Source of the DNA: Marivirga salinae
Lineage (GTDB): Bacteria > Bacteroidota > Bacteroidia > Cytophagales > Cyclobacteriaceae
Reading direction: 5' to 3'
Length of the DNA stretch: 64,000 nt
Assembly: GCF_030503855.1 (NCBI RefSeq)
Contig: NZ_CP129971.1
Span: forward strand, 441,501 to 505,500
The notes under the pieces: generated by a model
Told to the model about the DNA's origin: nothing
Database searches by the model: none
The model's input: the letters and a program-made list of their open reading frames with translations, nothing else
Shown here: piece after piece, positions 53,287 through 62,678 of the stretch
How positions within the stretch are numbered: position 1 is the first letter of the stretch
Layout of the letters: the number at the start of each line of letters is the position of its first letter
Made by a program: the position numbers and the translations under genes

Positions 53287-54348
53287 TCAAATAATCGCCT
53301 TCTTCAATTTCTGCATTTCCCGAATAATAATTCCATGATGATGGATTTCAATTACCCCCTCCTCTTTGAAATCAGCCAATGTTCTATTAAGCGATTCAGT
53401 AGCCGTTCCAACTAAATCAGCTATATCTTTACGAGAGATCGTGATCAGGAAATTCTCATTTTCTGAATTTTGAAACTGCTCATGCAATTGAAGTAAAGCA
53501 ATGGCAGTGCGTTGTCTGATAGAAAAATAAGCTAATTCTAACATTCGATTTTCCGTATCAAATAATCTATTTGACAATATTTTTATAAAATCAACTGCAA
53601 TTTCCTTATTATTAAAAAGGGCACTTAAGAATTCCTGTTTAGGAATTGAGAGTATTTCCGCTTCCTCAATCACTACAGCACTTTCTGTATATGTCTTATT
53701 TTTAAGTAAGGATATATATCCTAAAAAACTTCCTGGTTCTAAAAATCCAGTTACCAATTCTTTCCCATCTCTTGTGGATTTATAAGTTTTAACCAATCCT
53801 TTTTTGAGGTAATAAAGTTCATGGGGTTGTCTATCTTCCAAAAAAATCATTTCCTTTTTTTTATACGTCTTACTTGCTTGATTTTCCAATAATTTATTCA
53901 ACTCCTTTAATTGACGTCTTTCATCTGTGATGTCATTTATACCTAAGCTGCCCTGCTGAAAGGATGTTTTCAATAAATAATTTTTTTGCAAACGCTTTTC
54001 AATAACATTAAGCAAATCAAGTCCTTCAAAAGGTTTAGTAATATAGTCATCGGCACCGAGGTTCATTCCAATCCTAAAATCAGCCTTTTCTGCTTTTGCG
54101 GTTAAAAAAATGAAAGGGATATCCGATGTTTTTTTATCCTTACTCAAGATATGCAATACACCATAGCCGTCTAATTCAGGCATGATTATGTCACACAAAA
54201 TGAGATCAGGAATGTTTTGCTGAGCCAAAACCACTCCCTCTCTTCCATTCGATGCGGTTAAGATTTCATAGCTGGCAAGTGTCAAAATATCAGAAATGTT
54301 TTCTCTCATTTCGATATTGTCTTCTATTACAAGGATTTTCTGGCTCAT
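53287..54348 (-). CDS. response regulator with Crp/Fnr output domain
   Basis: A 353-residue regulator. Receiver domain 1-120 with Asp53 (LILCDIIMPELDG) and Lys105 (DDYITKPF). A cNMP-like beta-roll covers ~160-250 and a Crp-type helix-turn-helix ~302-335. The recognition helix reads TATESLNRTL: Glu318 and Arg322 match the E and R that read the GA of TGA half-sites in CRP/FNR, with Asn at the FNR Ser position. No FNR-type iron-sulfur Cys cluster is seen. It follows the histidine kinase gene by 12 bp. It is the obvious candidate reader of the TGAY-N4-RTCA boxes. Confidence 0.9.
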   Translation of the reverse strand: MSQKILVIEDNIEMRENISDILTLASYEILTASNGREGVVLAQQNIPDLILCDIIMPELDGYGVLHILSKDKKTSDIPFIFLTAKAEKADFRIGMNLGADDYITKPFEGLDLLNVIEKRLQKNYLLKTSFQQGSLGINDITDERRQLKELNKLLENQASKTYKKKEMIFLEDRQPHELYYLKKGLVKTYKSTRDGKELVTGFLEPGSFLGYISLLKNKTYTESAVVIEEAEILSIPKQEFLSALFNNKEIAVDFIKILSNRLFDTENRMLELAYFSIRQRTAIALLQLHEQFQNSENENFLITISRKDIADLVGTATESLNRTLADFKEEGVIEIHHHGIIIREMQKLKKAII

Positions 54349-54360
54349 CTTAATAATAAT

Positions 54361-56319
54361 TTAATTTCTTGATAATGGATTACCATTCGAAAAGGGTATT
54401 ATGGGCAGCTCAACAGTAAATGTACTACCCTCATTTAATTTACTTTTAAAGTGTATTTCTCCATCCAGTAGGGCAACATATTTTTTAACAATGTTAAGCC
54501 CTAAGCCTGTTCCCTGAATGTAGGAAGCATTATCTGCCCTATAAAAGCGTTGGAAGATATGGGGTAAATCCTCTTCAGGAATTCCAATCCCCTGATCTTG
54601 TACTTTAATAATCAATTTTTCAGAATTCACTACAGAACTGAATTGGATTACCCCATCCTCTTTTGAATACTTTATGGCATTTGATAATACATTGAGTACA
54701 ATATTTCTAAGTATTTTTTTGTCCGTTTCTATTTTGCGAATTCCATTGTGCTTATATTCCAAAAATTGTGAGATTTGTTTTTGAAGACTCATTTCATTTT
54801 TGATGTCAAGCAAGTACGATTCTATGTCTATTAATGAATAGCTTGTTTCTACTTTTCCTTCTTCAAGTTTACTTAATGAAAGAAAATCGTTTAAAATTTC
54901 GGTTAAATTATTAACCGATTTATTAATTCGAAGAATATGTAAGTCCTTTACTTTCTCATAGTCTTTTCCCTTATGATTCTTGAGCAAGTAAGCTGAAGTA
55001 AGGATAGTACTGAGCGGTGTGCGAAATTCATGTGAAGCAGTTGAGACAAATCTTGATTTCAATTTGCCTAATTCCTTTTCACGTTCAAGATTTTTAATTA
55101 AAGTAAGCTCATTGCGTTTAGTGGTATTAATATTGGTAATAACGATTAAAATTTTATCAATGGAATTATTATTCTCTGGCAGCGGAACAGCTTTAACATT
55201 ATAAAAATTATTCTTAATCAATACTTCAAAAGTGATCGTTTCGCCCTTAAAACTTTTTTTAAGCTCTGATTCAACGGCAATTTTTTCGGAAGTATGAAGA
55301 TTGTCAAATACTTTCCCTTCCAAAAAAATTGCTTTATCAAGTCGTTCCTCGTATAGCCTGGTTCCATCTACCAGCAAATAATTCATGTCTTTGTTCATAA
55401 TGCCAATAATACCGTTTGGAAAGTGGCGTGCCATAGCTTCATATAACCGCTGGCTATCCACTAAATTTTTCTCTGCTATTTCTCTAGCTATTATTTCCTT
55501 TTGAAGTTCCGTATTTGAATCTTCCATTATTTTGTAAGCTTCAGAAAGTTTTTTGGTTCTATCTTGTACTCTAGCTTCCAGCTCTTCATTTAGGCGATTG
55601 ATTTTTTGAAGATTCTGCTTACGTTCAGTTATATCTGTTATAAAAGCTATTACGTACAACTTATTATTCTCTCTAAAATGTCCTAAGCTAATTTCTGCCA
55701 TAAATTCTGTTCCATCTTTCCGTTTACCAAAAAGCTCCAGTCCTTCACCCATTGCCCTATTATGTGGGAAATTGCTGAAATTATTTCTATGCTTGATATG
55801 TGATTTTGAAAAACGATCTGGTATCAATTGTTCAATTTTCCTACCCTTCAACTCCATTTCATTGTAACCAAATAATTCTAGTGCATGGGGATTTACCATT
55901 CTTATATCACCTTTTATATCGGTAACAATTATACCTTCAGTTGCATTTTCAAATATTGCATTTAAATGCTTTTTGGCTTTCCGTTCATTTTTTAAGGTAT
56001 GCCTATACCATACACTAAAACAAATAATCATCCAGACTGTAATACCTGCTAATATTCTGTTATTCGTCAAAATTGTTTTTCCATTAAAATCAGATAGTAG
56101 ATATCCAGCAATAATGAATATGGTGGTTAATACGCCTATGAAAACAGCATATTTTTTACTTCCCGATAATAATAATATAAATGGTAGTACAATTAAATAG
56201 GCAATTGTGATAAGATTATAACCAGGCCTTAGCTCATAAAAAAACATGCCGAATAGCAGAATTACAGGGGCTAAAAGTACTACGGAGTTACGGTATGATT
56301 GATTTAAATTTCCCCTCAT
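54361..56319 (-). CDS. membrane PAS histidine kinase
   Basis: A 652-residue kinase: four to five membrane helices in residues ~11-105 and a PAS domain with PAC at ~115-235 (TERKQ). A coiled coil, second PAS-like (~290-400), HisKA with His430 (SHEFRTPLS), N box VLNVLSNAIKYSKEDG and G boxes DQGIGIPEED and GTGLGLNIVKKY follow. A redox or energy signal is likely given the genes around. It forms an operon with the Crp-type regulator. The same gap also carries a box, so autoregulation is possible. Confidence 0.92.
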   Translation of the reverse strand: MRGNLNQSYRNSVVLLAPVILLFGMFFYELRPGYNLITIAYLIVLPFILLLSGSKKYAVFIGVLTTIFIIAGYLLSDFNGKTILTNNRILAGITVWMIICFSVWYRHTLKNERKAKKHLNAIFENATEGIIVTDIKGDIRMVNPHALELFGYNEMELKGRKIEQLIPDRFSKSHIKHRNNFSNFPHNRAMGEGLELFGKRKDGTEFMAEISLGHFRENNKLYVIAFITDITERKQNLQKINRLNEELEARVQDRTKKLSEAYKIMEDSNTELQKEIIAREIAEKNLVDSQRLYEAMARHFPNGIIGIMNKDMNYLLVDGTRLYEERLDKAIFLEGKVFDNLHTSEKIAVESELKKSFKGETITFEVLIKNNFYNVKAVPLPENNNSIDKILIVITNINTTKRNELTLIKNLEREKELGKLKSRFVSTASHEFRTPLSTILTSAYLLKNHKGKDYEKVKDLHILRINKSVNNLTEILNDFLSLSKLEEGKVETSYSLIDIESYLLDIKNEMSLQKQISQFLEYKHNGIRKIETDKKILRNIVLNVLSNAIKYSKEDGVIQFSSVVNSEKLIIKVQDQGIGIPEEDLPHIFQRFYRADNASYIQGTGLGLNIVKKYVALLDGEIHFKSKLNEGSTFTVELPIIPFSNGNPLSRN

Positions 56320-56421
56320 GTCAAATGTGAAAAACTATCCTAATTTACGACTTTTTCTATACTCTAAACAAAAGTATTTTTTACTTATGGAATATGTTAT
56401 GACAATTGTTTTGGTTCTAAA

Positions 56422-56433
56422 TGATATTTGTCA
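56422..56433. promoter_or_regulatory. FNR-like box between kinase operon and nrdJ
   Basis: TGATATTTGTCA, the exact inverse of the box at 51044-51055. It lies 102 bp before the kinase start and 106 bp before nrdJ (85 bp if its GTG start is used). A weaker TAACAAAAATCA follows at 56463-56474. Confidence 0.6.
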
Positions 56434-56539
56434 TCATGAAAGGCAAAATTATAAGAGTACAATAACAAAAATCATCTTTTAAATATTTCTTTAGTAGTAC
56501 ATTGAAATAAACCTTTAAGTGGTCAAAGCAGGTATTGAA

Positions 56540-58297
56540 ATGGCGAGAATCAACGATAACGGCATGGTAGTATTGAAAGAAAGATACTTATTTAGGCATG
56601 AAGAAACGGGGATAAGCGAAAGCCCTGAAGAAATGTTCAGACGTGTAGCCAATTCAGTAGCTTTAGCAGAATTAAACTTTGGAGATGAAAACCAAAATTT
56701 GGCTTGGGCAGAAAAGTTTTTCAAAATAATGGACGAGCTTCTTTTTTTACCCAATTCCCCTACCCTAATGAATGCTGGCACACCTAATCAACAATTAAGT
56801 GCCTGTTTTGTACTGCCGGTTGAAGACAATACGGAGGCAATTTTTTCATGTCTAAAAACAGCTGCTTTAATTCAAAAAAGTGGAGGGGGTACAGGCTTTG
56901 ATTTTTCAAAAATCCGACCAAAAGGAGATAATGTTGCCAATGGCGGTAAAGCGGCAGGGCCTGTGGCATTTATGAAGATATTTGATGTAATGACTGAAAA
57001 CATTCGGCAATCGGGCAAAAGAAGGGGTGCCAATATGGGCGTATTGCATATTAATCATCCCGATGTCGAAGAATTTGTCAATAGCAAAAGTACGGGAAAG
57101 AATTTGCAAAACTTTAACATTTCAGTAGGGGTTACAGATGCTTTTATGCATGCGATAAAACATGATTCTTCATGGGATTTGATTCATCCAAATACTGGAA
57201 AGAAAGTAAAGGAACTATCCGCAAGAAGCTTATGGCAGTCCATTATTAGAAATGCCAAAAATAATGGTGATCCTGGTTTGTTATTCTTGGATGAAATCAA
57301 CAGATGGAATCCTACACCCAAAATTGGTATAATTAGTTGCACTAATCCTTGTGGAGAAGTGCCTTTGCTTCCATATGAAGCCTGTAATCTAGGTTCTATC
57401 AATTTAGCGAAAATGGTTGCTTCGCCTTATAAAAAAACTGTTAAAATAAAGTGGGACTTACTGGAAAATACAGTGAATACAGCTATTAGATTTTTAGATA
57501 ATGTTATAGATGTCAATACCTATATTATTCCTGAAGTTGAGCAAATTACAAAAGGAAATCGAAAAATAGGATTAGGCGTAATGGGCTGGGCAGATATGCT
57601 AATTGAATTGGGAATTCCATATGCTAGTGATGAGGCAGTAGCATTGGCTGAAAAACTTATGAGGTTTATTAAAGATCGAGCCTGGCAGACATCTCAAAAT
57701 TTGGCTAAAACCAGAGGAGTTTTTCCAAACTGGGAAAAAAGCACACATTTTCCGGATTTTCCCTTACGCAATGCCACTTGTACCGCCATAGCGCCAACAG
57801 GATCAATATCAATTATAGCTGGGGTTTCTTCTTCTATTGAACCCTTGTTTGCACTTGCTTATGAACAAAGAAATGTCCTTGATAAAAGGAGTCTTAAACA
57901 TATTAATTTTTCCCTGATAGAATACTTAAAGGCAAATAGCATTTATACAGAAGAAATATTGAATTGCATTAATGCCAGAGGAAATCTGAAAGAATCCAAT
58001 GGACTGCCAAAAGAAACAAAAGAACTTTTTAGAACAGCTTTAGAAATCAATTTTTCAGACCACCTCAAACACCAACTTGCCTTCCAGATGTACACCGATA
58101 ATGCCATTTCAAAAACCATCAATCTTTCTTCATCTGCAAGCAAATATGATATTGATAAGGCATTTAAAATGGCGTGGTCGGGTAAAGCCAAAGGAATTAC
58201 ATTATATAGAGATGGCTCTAAAAGCAAACAGGTACTTAATAGTGGTATAGGTTTCCCTTCTACAGAGCGCACAAATTGTAAAGTTTGTACAGTTTAA
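56540..58297 (+). CDS. nrdJ: class II (B12-dependent) ribonucleotide reductase
   Basis: A 585-residue reductase from the ATG of MARINDNGMVVL; an upstream GTG in the same frame is possible. Features: LPNSPTLMNAGTPNQQLSACFVLPVED with the active-site Cys, FDFSKIRPKGDNV, SCTNPCGEVPLLPYEACNLGSINL with the catalytic N-x-C-x-E element, and the C-terminal Cys pair in NCKVCTV. Class II enzymes need adenosylcobalamin and work with or without oxygen. It may supply dNTPs when the aerobic class I enzyme fails. Confidence 0.92.
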   Translation: MARINDNGMVVLKERYLFRHEETGISESPEEMFRRVANSVALAELNFGDENQNLAWAEKFFKIMDELLFLPNSPTLMNAGTPNQQLSACFVLPVEDNTEAIFSCLKTAALIQKSGGGTGFDFSKIRPKGDNVANGGKAAGPVAFMKIFDVMTENIRQSGKRRGANMGVLHINHPDVEEFVNSKSTGKNLQNFNISVGVTDAFMHAIKHDSSWDLIHPNTGKKVKELSARSLWQSIIRNAKNNGDPGLLFLDEINRWNPTPKIGIISCTNPCGEVPLLPYEACNLGSINLAKMVASPYKKTVKIKWDLLENTVNTAIRFLDNVIDVNTYIIPEVEQITKGNRKIGLGVMGWADMLIELGIPYASDEAVALAEKLMRFIKDRAWQTSQNLAKTRGVFPNWEKSTHFPDFPLRNATCTAIAPTGSISIIAGVSSSIEPLFALAYEQRNVLDKRSLKHINFSLIEYLKANSIYTEEILNCINARGNLKESNGLPKETKELFRTALEINFSDHLKHQLAFQMYTDNAISKTINLSSSASKYDIDKAFKMAWSGKAKGITLYRDGSKSKQVLNSGIGFPSTERTNCKVCTV

Positions 58298-58392
58298 ATA
58301 AAATAACAAATGTGCTTATTAAAGACGATAGATGTCATGGAAATTGTTACTGATTTATGATAGATTGCTAAAGTAAATTAAATAATACGGCA

Positions 58393-58665
58393 ATGAATAC
58401 AGCAAAAACAATTTTAGGAATTGTGGCAGGAATTACCACAGGTGCAGTTATAGGTGTTTTGTTCGCTCCTGAAAAGGGAAGGGATACTCGAAGAAAAATG
58501 ATCAAAAGAAGTACAGACTTGAGTGATGCCATAGACAAAAGGATTGAATCCAAATTTGAAGAATATGAGCGTAAATTAGATGAAATGGTGAAAGACTTAA
58601 CCGGAAGAATCTCTCCGCTTACAAATACAAAAGATGAACACCGCAAAAAGGAGCATGTCAATTGA
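58393..58665 (+). CDS. YtxH-domain small membrane protein
   Basis: A 90-residue protein with one N-terminal hydrophobic segment (ILGIVAGITTGAVIGVLFAPEKG). The APEKGRDTRRK motif of YtxH follows, then a charged amphipathic helix. General stress-associated in other bacteria. It lies 95 bp after nrdJ on the same strand. Confidence 0.82.
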   Translation: MNTAKTILGIVAGITTGAVIGVLFAPEKGRDTRRKMIKRSTDLSDAIDKRIESKFEEYERKLDEMVKDLTGRISPLTNTKDEHRKKEHVN

Positions 58666-58718
58666 TATTTAAAAGTATTCTTTCAGAAAAAGAGATTTTT
58701 GTATTCTAGAGTCAAAGT

Positions 58719-58797
58719 AATGTCGTTAAGTTTAGCGTTAAATACACCTTATCCATCAACTACTGCATAAGGGAATTTGTCTATACTTAACGACATT
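58719..58797. repeat. long inverted repeat between convergent genes
   Basis: AATGTCGTTAAG (58719-58730) and its exact inverse CTTAACGACATT (58786-58797) enclose a second CCTTAT/ATAAGG pair. No T-run follows. The position between convergent ytxH and mlaD suits a terminator or cruciform. A partial match TATACTTAACGA also occurs at 51112-51123 before the FAD dehydrogenase. Confidence 0.6.
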
Positions 58798-58827
58798 CAA
58801 TTTAAGAGCAAAAGAGTTGTAAATAGT

Positions 58828-59796
58828 TTATTTTTCCTTCTTACGAAAATATCTCCTAAGAAAAATACTGTGCTTCAAAGCCTCCATATTTTGATTGAAT
58901 CCATCGGATCCCATGCGGATATTTTCCATACTTTTATTAAGGTCATGCATGAAAACAGTATCCATAAGCAATGTGCCAATTGCGCCTTCACCTTTCTGTA
59001 TCTTACTGGAAACCACTTTTAAATCTCCTGTTATATAGGCCAAGCTATCGGAGATTTCTTCAATGTTGACAATAGTTTGTTCAAGTTTATTGCTGAGTGT
59101 ACTTTCAGTCAATAAGGCACCCAAAGTGCCTTTCCCCTCACTAATACCTTTCACTATATTGGATAAATCCCCAGTAATAATGGCCGTCTTTTGACTGGTC
59201 AACTTAATTTCTACAATGGCTTCTCTTATATTTTCGGAAATCACTGTATCCGCCAAAATACTCCACAGACTGTTTTCGCTATTTAATTTCTCAGAAATTT
59301 CCTTTAAATTCTTAACTATTAATGCCACATCCTCATTGGTGCGGTTGAGTGTATGCATCATTTGATCAGTAGCGACCGGCTCTATGGTTCTTAATAAATC
59401 CCCTTCTTCAATCATGTCGGCCTGTTGATTTACCAGATTTATATTTACCAACTTATTACCCATTAGCCCGTCAGTTCCAATACTTGCTATGGCATTTTTT
59501 TTAATATATTTCTGTGCGTTCTTCTGGATAACCATTACAACTCTGATGCTGGAATCACTGAAAATCTTAACGCTTTCTACAGTACCAATATTGATACCCG
59601 AAAAATGAACATTATTCCCCGTCATCAATCCATTCACGTCTTTAAAATCAGCTATAACCCTGATTTTTGAACCAAAAAGATTTTGATTGCTTCCAATGGT
59701 GTATAAAGCAGTGATCAGGAGAATTGTTCCTATAAACACAAGGATTCCCAATCGTATGTTTTTTGATTTTTGATTTTTCATAGTAGTCTCATTCAA
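58828..59796 (-). CDS. mlaD: MlaD-like MCE lipid-transfer protein
   Basis: A 322-residue protein: one N-terminal membrane helix (LGILVFIGTILLITALYTIG), an MCE domain (~38-115; RVIADFKDVNGLMTGNNVHFSGINIGTVESV) and a long helical C-terminal part with two GKGTLGALLTES/GEGAIGTLLMDT repeats. These are typical of Bacteroidota MlaD. It accepts phospholipid from the outer membrane side. Overlaps mlaF by 8 bp. Confidence 0.9.
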   Translation of the reverse strand: MNETTMKNQKSKNIRLGILVFIGTILLITALYTIGSNQNLFGSKIRVIADFKDVNGLMTGNNVHFSGINIGTVESVKIFSDSSIRVVMVIQKNAQKYIKKNAIASIGTDGLMGNKLVNINLVNQQADMIEEGDLLRTIEPVATDQMMHTLNRTNEDVALIVKNLKEISEKLNSENSLWSILADTVISENIREAIVEIKLTSQKTAIITGDLSNIVKGISEGKGTLGALLTESTLSNKLEQTIVNIEEISDSLAYITGDLKVVSSKIQKGEGAIGTLLMDTVFMHDLNKSMENIRMGSDGFNQNMEALKHSIFLRRYFRKKEK

Positions 59797-60556
59797 AAAA
59801 GGATTTCACCTTAGAATCTTTTGATTTTTTAAGCTGGTTATATGTTCCATCATCATAGCACATGCCGTCAATCAACATGAATATTCTATTAGCCACTATC
59901 TTAATACCATAAATATCGTGTGAAATAATGATGGATGAGGTATTATACTTTTCCTGAATATCCAACATCAAATGACTAATCTCTTTGCCTGTAATAGGGT
60001 CAAGACCAGTTGTAGGTTCATCGTAAAGTATTATATCTGGCTTTAGAATCAAGGTTCTTGCTAAGGCAATCCGCTTTTTCATGCCTCCCGATAGTTCAGA
60101 GGGCATCATTTCTTCCGTTTCAGGTAAGCCAACATTAGTCAGTGCTTCATTCACTAGTTCATCTACTTCCTCCTTACTTTTTTCAATTCCATGTCTTCTC
60201 AATGGAAATTCTAAATTTTCCCGCACAGTCATAGAATCATAAAGTGCATTGCTCTGAAATAGAAAGCCCGTCTTCTTACGAATATCATAAAGTTCATTAC
60301 TTTCCAAATTGGTTACTTCCTGTCCAAGCACTTTAATGCTTCCTGAATCTGGCTTTATTAAGCCAATAATACATTTAATTAATACTGATTTCCCAGAACC
60401 TGATTTACCCAATACAGTTAAGTTCTCACCCTTATTCAAAGTTAAATCTAGATTTCGTAGCACATGATTATCCCCAAAAGATACATTCAGTCCATCTATT
60501 GAAATCATCTTTTTTAGTGTATTATCAAGCTTAATATGGTTTTTCATTTTTTCCAT
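59789..60556 (-). CDS. mlaF: MlaF-like ABC ATPase
   Basis: A 255-residue ATPase: Walker A GKSGSGKSV, signature LSGGMKKRIALARTL, Walker B ILYDEPTTGLDP and H-loop ISHDIYG. The GGMKKR signature is characteristic of Mla/Ttg2A. Start could be 16 codons later at MISIDGLNV. Second gene of the Mla operon. Confidence 0.92.
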   Translation of the reverse strand: MEKMKNHIKLDNTLKKMISIDGLNVSFGDNHVLRNLDLTLNKGENLTVLGKSGSGKSVLIKCIIGLIKPDSGSIKVLGQEVTNLESNELYDIRKKTGFLFQSNALYDSMTVRENLEFPLRRHGIEKSKEEVDELVNEALTNVGLPETEEMMPSELSGGMKKRIALARTLILKPDIILYDEPTTGLDPITGKEISHLMLDIQEKYNTSSIIISHDIYGIKIVANRIFMLIDGMCYDDGTYNQLKKSKDSKVKSFFE

Positions 60557-60563
60557 AGATGAC

Positions 60564-61334
60564 TTAAGTCAAGCCTAAAACATCAGTAATTTGAACAGCT
60601 AGTAAATCAAGGATGAAGACCAGAAAAGATGAAATCACTACAGCAGAATTAGCTGATTGTCCTACACCTTCTGTGCCCTTTTTTGAAGTAAATCCTTTGT
60701 AACAACCTATAATACCAATGGCAAAGCCAAAGAAAAATGTTTTGATAACCGCAGGAATCACATCACTATAACGCAGGGTTTGAAATACTTGAGCCCAATA
60801 CAAATCCCAACTCACCACACCTTGAATATTAGCTCCCAAATAAGCACCGTATAGGGAAATTGCGTTGGCAAATATGGCTAAAAGGGGCACCATTAAAGTA
60901 GTGGCCATTACCCTTGTTACCACCAAATATTTATAAGGATTGGTACCGGAAACTTCCATAGCATCTATTTGCTCGGTAACTTTCATAGAACCAAGTTCTG
61001 CCCCTATGCCTGAGCCAATTTTGCCAGCACAGATAAGTGCTGTAATGACTGGAGCAATTTCTCTCACTATAGAAACTGCAGTCATTTTAGGAAGCCATGC
61101 CTCGGCACCAAAATCAACTAGTGTTGGTCTAGATTGGATAGTGATTACCAGACCCATAATAAATGCTGTAACTCCAATTAGTAGGAGGGACATATAGCCT
61201 ATATAGAAACACTGTCTTAAAAATTCATTGAATTCAAAACGAGGCTTAAATAACTCTTGGAAAAATCGACCGCTAAAACGAGCTATTTCTCCAGCTTCGT
61301 TCAGCATTTTTTCGATATTTGTAGGTATCTTCAT
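60564..61334 (-). CDS. mlaE: MlaE-like permease
   Basis: A 256-residue permease with five to six membrane segments and the conserved IAPVITALICAGKIGSGIGAELGSMKVTEQIDAMEVSG and GFAIGIIGCYKGF motifs. First gene of mlaE-mlaF-mlaD. An FNR-like box lies 87 bp upstream. Confidence 0.93.
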   Translation of the reverse strand: MKIPTNIEKMLNEAGEIARFSGRFFQELFKPRFEFNEFLRQCFYIGYMSLLLIGVTAFIMGLVITIQSRPTLVDFGAEAWLPKMTAVSIVREIAPVITALICAGKIGSGIGAELGSMKVTEQIDAMEVSGTNPYKYLVVTRVMATTLMVPLLAIFANAISLYGAYLGANIQGVVSWDLYWAQVFQTLRYSDVIPAVIKTFFFGFAIGIIGCYKGFTSKKGTEGVGQSANSAVVISSFLVFILDLLAVQITDVLGLT

Positions 61335-61421
61335 CCGGTTTTTCTTCTTTCTTTCAAATCGTTGAAAGATATTTTTCTACTATCATTAAAGGAAGTTAGT
61401 ATATATTTCATCTCGGATGTA

Positions 61422-61433
61422 TGACGAAAATCA
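61422..61433. promoter_or_regulatory. FNR-like box upstream of mlaE
   Basis: TGACGAAAATCA, 87 bp before mlaE, both half-sites TGAC/ATCA. Confidence 0.6.
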
Positions 61434-61518
61434 CTGCTTTTTTTGATATTTATCTCAACCTATTCACATTTAAGAAGAAATGGTAACCGAATGATTACAA
61501 AAAATGGGAAAAGGTTAT

Positions 61519-61568
61519 AAAAAAATAGGACTGTCTCATATTTAGTTAGAAACAGTCCTATTTTTTTT
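61519..61568. terminator. bidirectional terminator after hsp20
   Basis: AAAAAATAGGACTGT pairs with ACAGTCCTATTTTTT around a ~17-nt loop. It ends the hsp20 transcript and insulates mlaE. Confidence 0.9.
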
Positions 61569-61579
61569 GGTTCAAAAAG

Positions 61580-62023
61580 CTATGCAATTTTAATTTCCTT
61601 TTTAGGAAGTGCTTTTTCCACCTCTTTTTTTGGAACTTTGATTTTCAAAATACCATCCACATAAGTGGCTTCTGATTTATCAAATTTCACACTTTTAGGA
61701 AGGGCGAAAGATCTACTAAACGAACTGCTGCTAAACTCTTTTCTGGTAAAGCGCTCTGATTCTTCAATCTTTTCATCTTCTTTCTCAGCACTAATGGTCA
61801 TAATATCGTTTTCAATGGTCACGTGGAAATCCTTTTTATTGTATCCCGGTGCTGCCAGTTCGATATTATATTCTTTACCATTTTCCTTGATGTTCACTGA
61901 AGGAATATTTCTGTCAATGCCTAAGTTTAACCATCCTGGCCCAAATGCACGATCATTGTCAAAAAAATCTGACAATAAAGTAGGGAAAAAGTCCCCATTC
62001 TTTTTTTCACTAAGTAAATTCAT
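61580..62023 (-). CDS. Hsp20 small heat-shock protein
   Basis: A 147-residue alpha-crystallin protein: NVKENGKEYNIELAAPGYNKKDFHVTIEND, then FSRSFALPKSVKFDKSEATYVDGILKIKVPKKE, where the G-I-L-x-I motif is clear. ATP-independent holdase. A box lies 91 bp upstream, and a terminator follows. Confidence 0.93.
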   Translation of the reverse strand: MNLLSEKKNGDFFPTLLSDFFDNDRAFGPGWLNLGIDRNIPSVNIKENGKEYNIELAAPGYNKKDFHVTIENDIMTISAEKEDEKIEESERFTRKEFSSSSFSRSFALPKSVKFDKSEATYVDGILKIKVPKKEVEKALPKKEIKIA

Positions 62024-62114
62024 GGCTTTTATATTTAAGAGTTTGTAATAATTAACTACTGTAAATTTAAAGTTAAGTAGAGTGTAGAAAAATGACCTTT
62101 ATGGCTGATTCAAA

Positions 62115-62126
62115 AGATTTTTATCA
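62115..62126. promoter_or_regulatory. FNR-like box upstream of hsp20
   Basis: AGATTTTTATCA, inverse TGATAAAAATCT, identical to the boxes at 49233 and 49378; 91 bp before hsp20. Confidence 0.6.
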
Positions 62127-62200
62127 TTTTGTAAATATTGATTTCATGTCTGGTAGATTGTATCATAAGATTTATTGACAAGCCCCAATGCAGATACCAA

Positions 62201-62638
62201 TTAAGCATTATGTATCCCTTCCCAATAATCTCTTACAAATGCCAATTTTTGACTTTTTGTTATCTTATCTGAATTGCGCAAAGTAATCCTCTTCTGCTCA
62301 AAGTGCTTACTTTCATTTAAATGATTATTCAAAAGGTCTTTAGCTTTACCTTGTCCAAATATCAAAATGTCATCATAACTTAACAGCTTATTTTCCAGTG
62401 TTTTGATGTATGATTTTAATTCATTCTGAGAGATACTGTGGTTAGTTTTTTCATTATTGGATGCAAATAAAGGCATTGAACCAAACCTGGTATTATTACT
62501 TCCTTCACCTTCTTCTCTTTTGATTTTTTTGTAAGGAGAAATTACCTCATCTATAAAGGTGTAATTACCATCCGACCTCCCAATAAATTGTGCTTTAGAG
62601 AGATTCAGAAATACTGCGATTTTCTTTGAATCAGACAT
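62201..62638 (-). CDS. eRF1-like (host attachment/baeRF-type) small protein
   Basis: A 145-residue protein: KIAVFLNLSKAQFIGRSDG start and DDILIFGQGKAKDLLNNHL near 100-118, the two signature strands of the baeRF group (eRF1 domain-2-like). Such proteins may act on stalled ribosomes or hibernation. It follows the SDR gene by 40 bp and is likely co-transcribed. Confidence 0.72.
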   Translation of the reverse strand: MSDSKKIAVFLNLSKAQFIGRSDGNYTFIDEVISPYKKIKREEGEGSNNTRFGSMPLFASNNEKTNHSISQNELKSYIKTLENKLLSYDDILIFGQGKAKDLLNNHLNESKHFEQKRITLRNSDKITKSQKLAFVRDYWEGIHNA

Positions 62639-62678
62639 AACCTTAAATTTTAGATAAATTATGAAGTACTGAAAAAAA

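Noticed and set aside
58777..59022. 81-codon plus-strand frame
   Set aside because: Lies antisense to mlaD, begins inside the inverted repeat and has no protein-like features.
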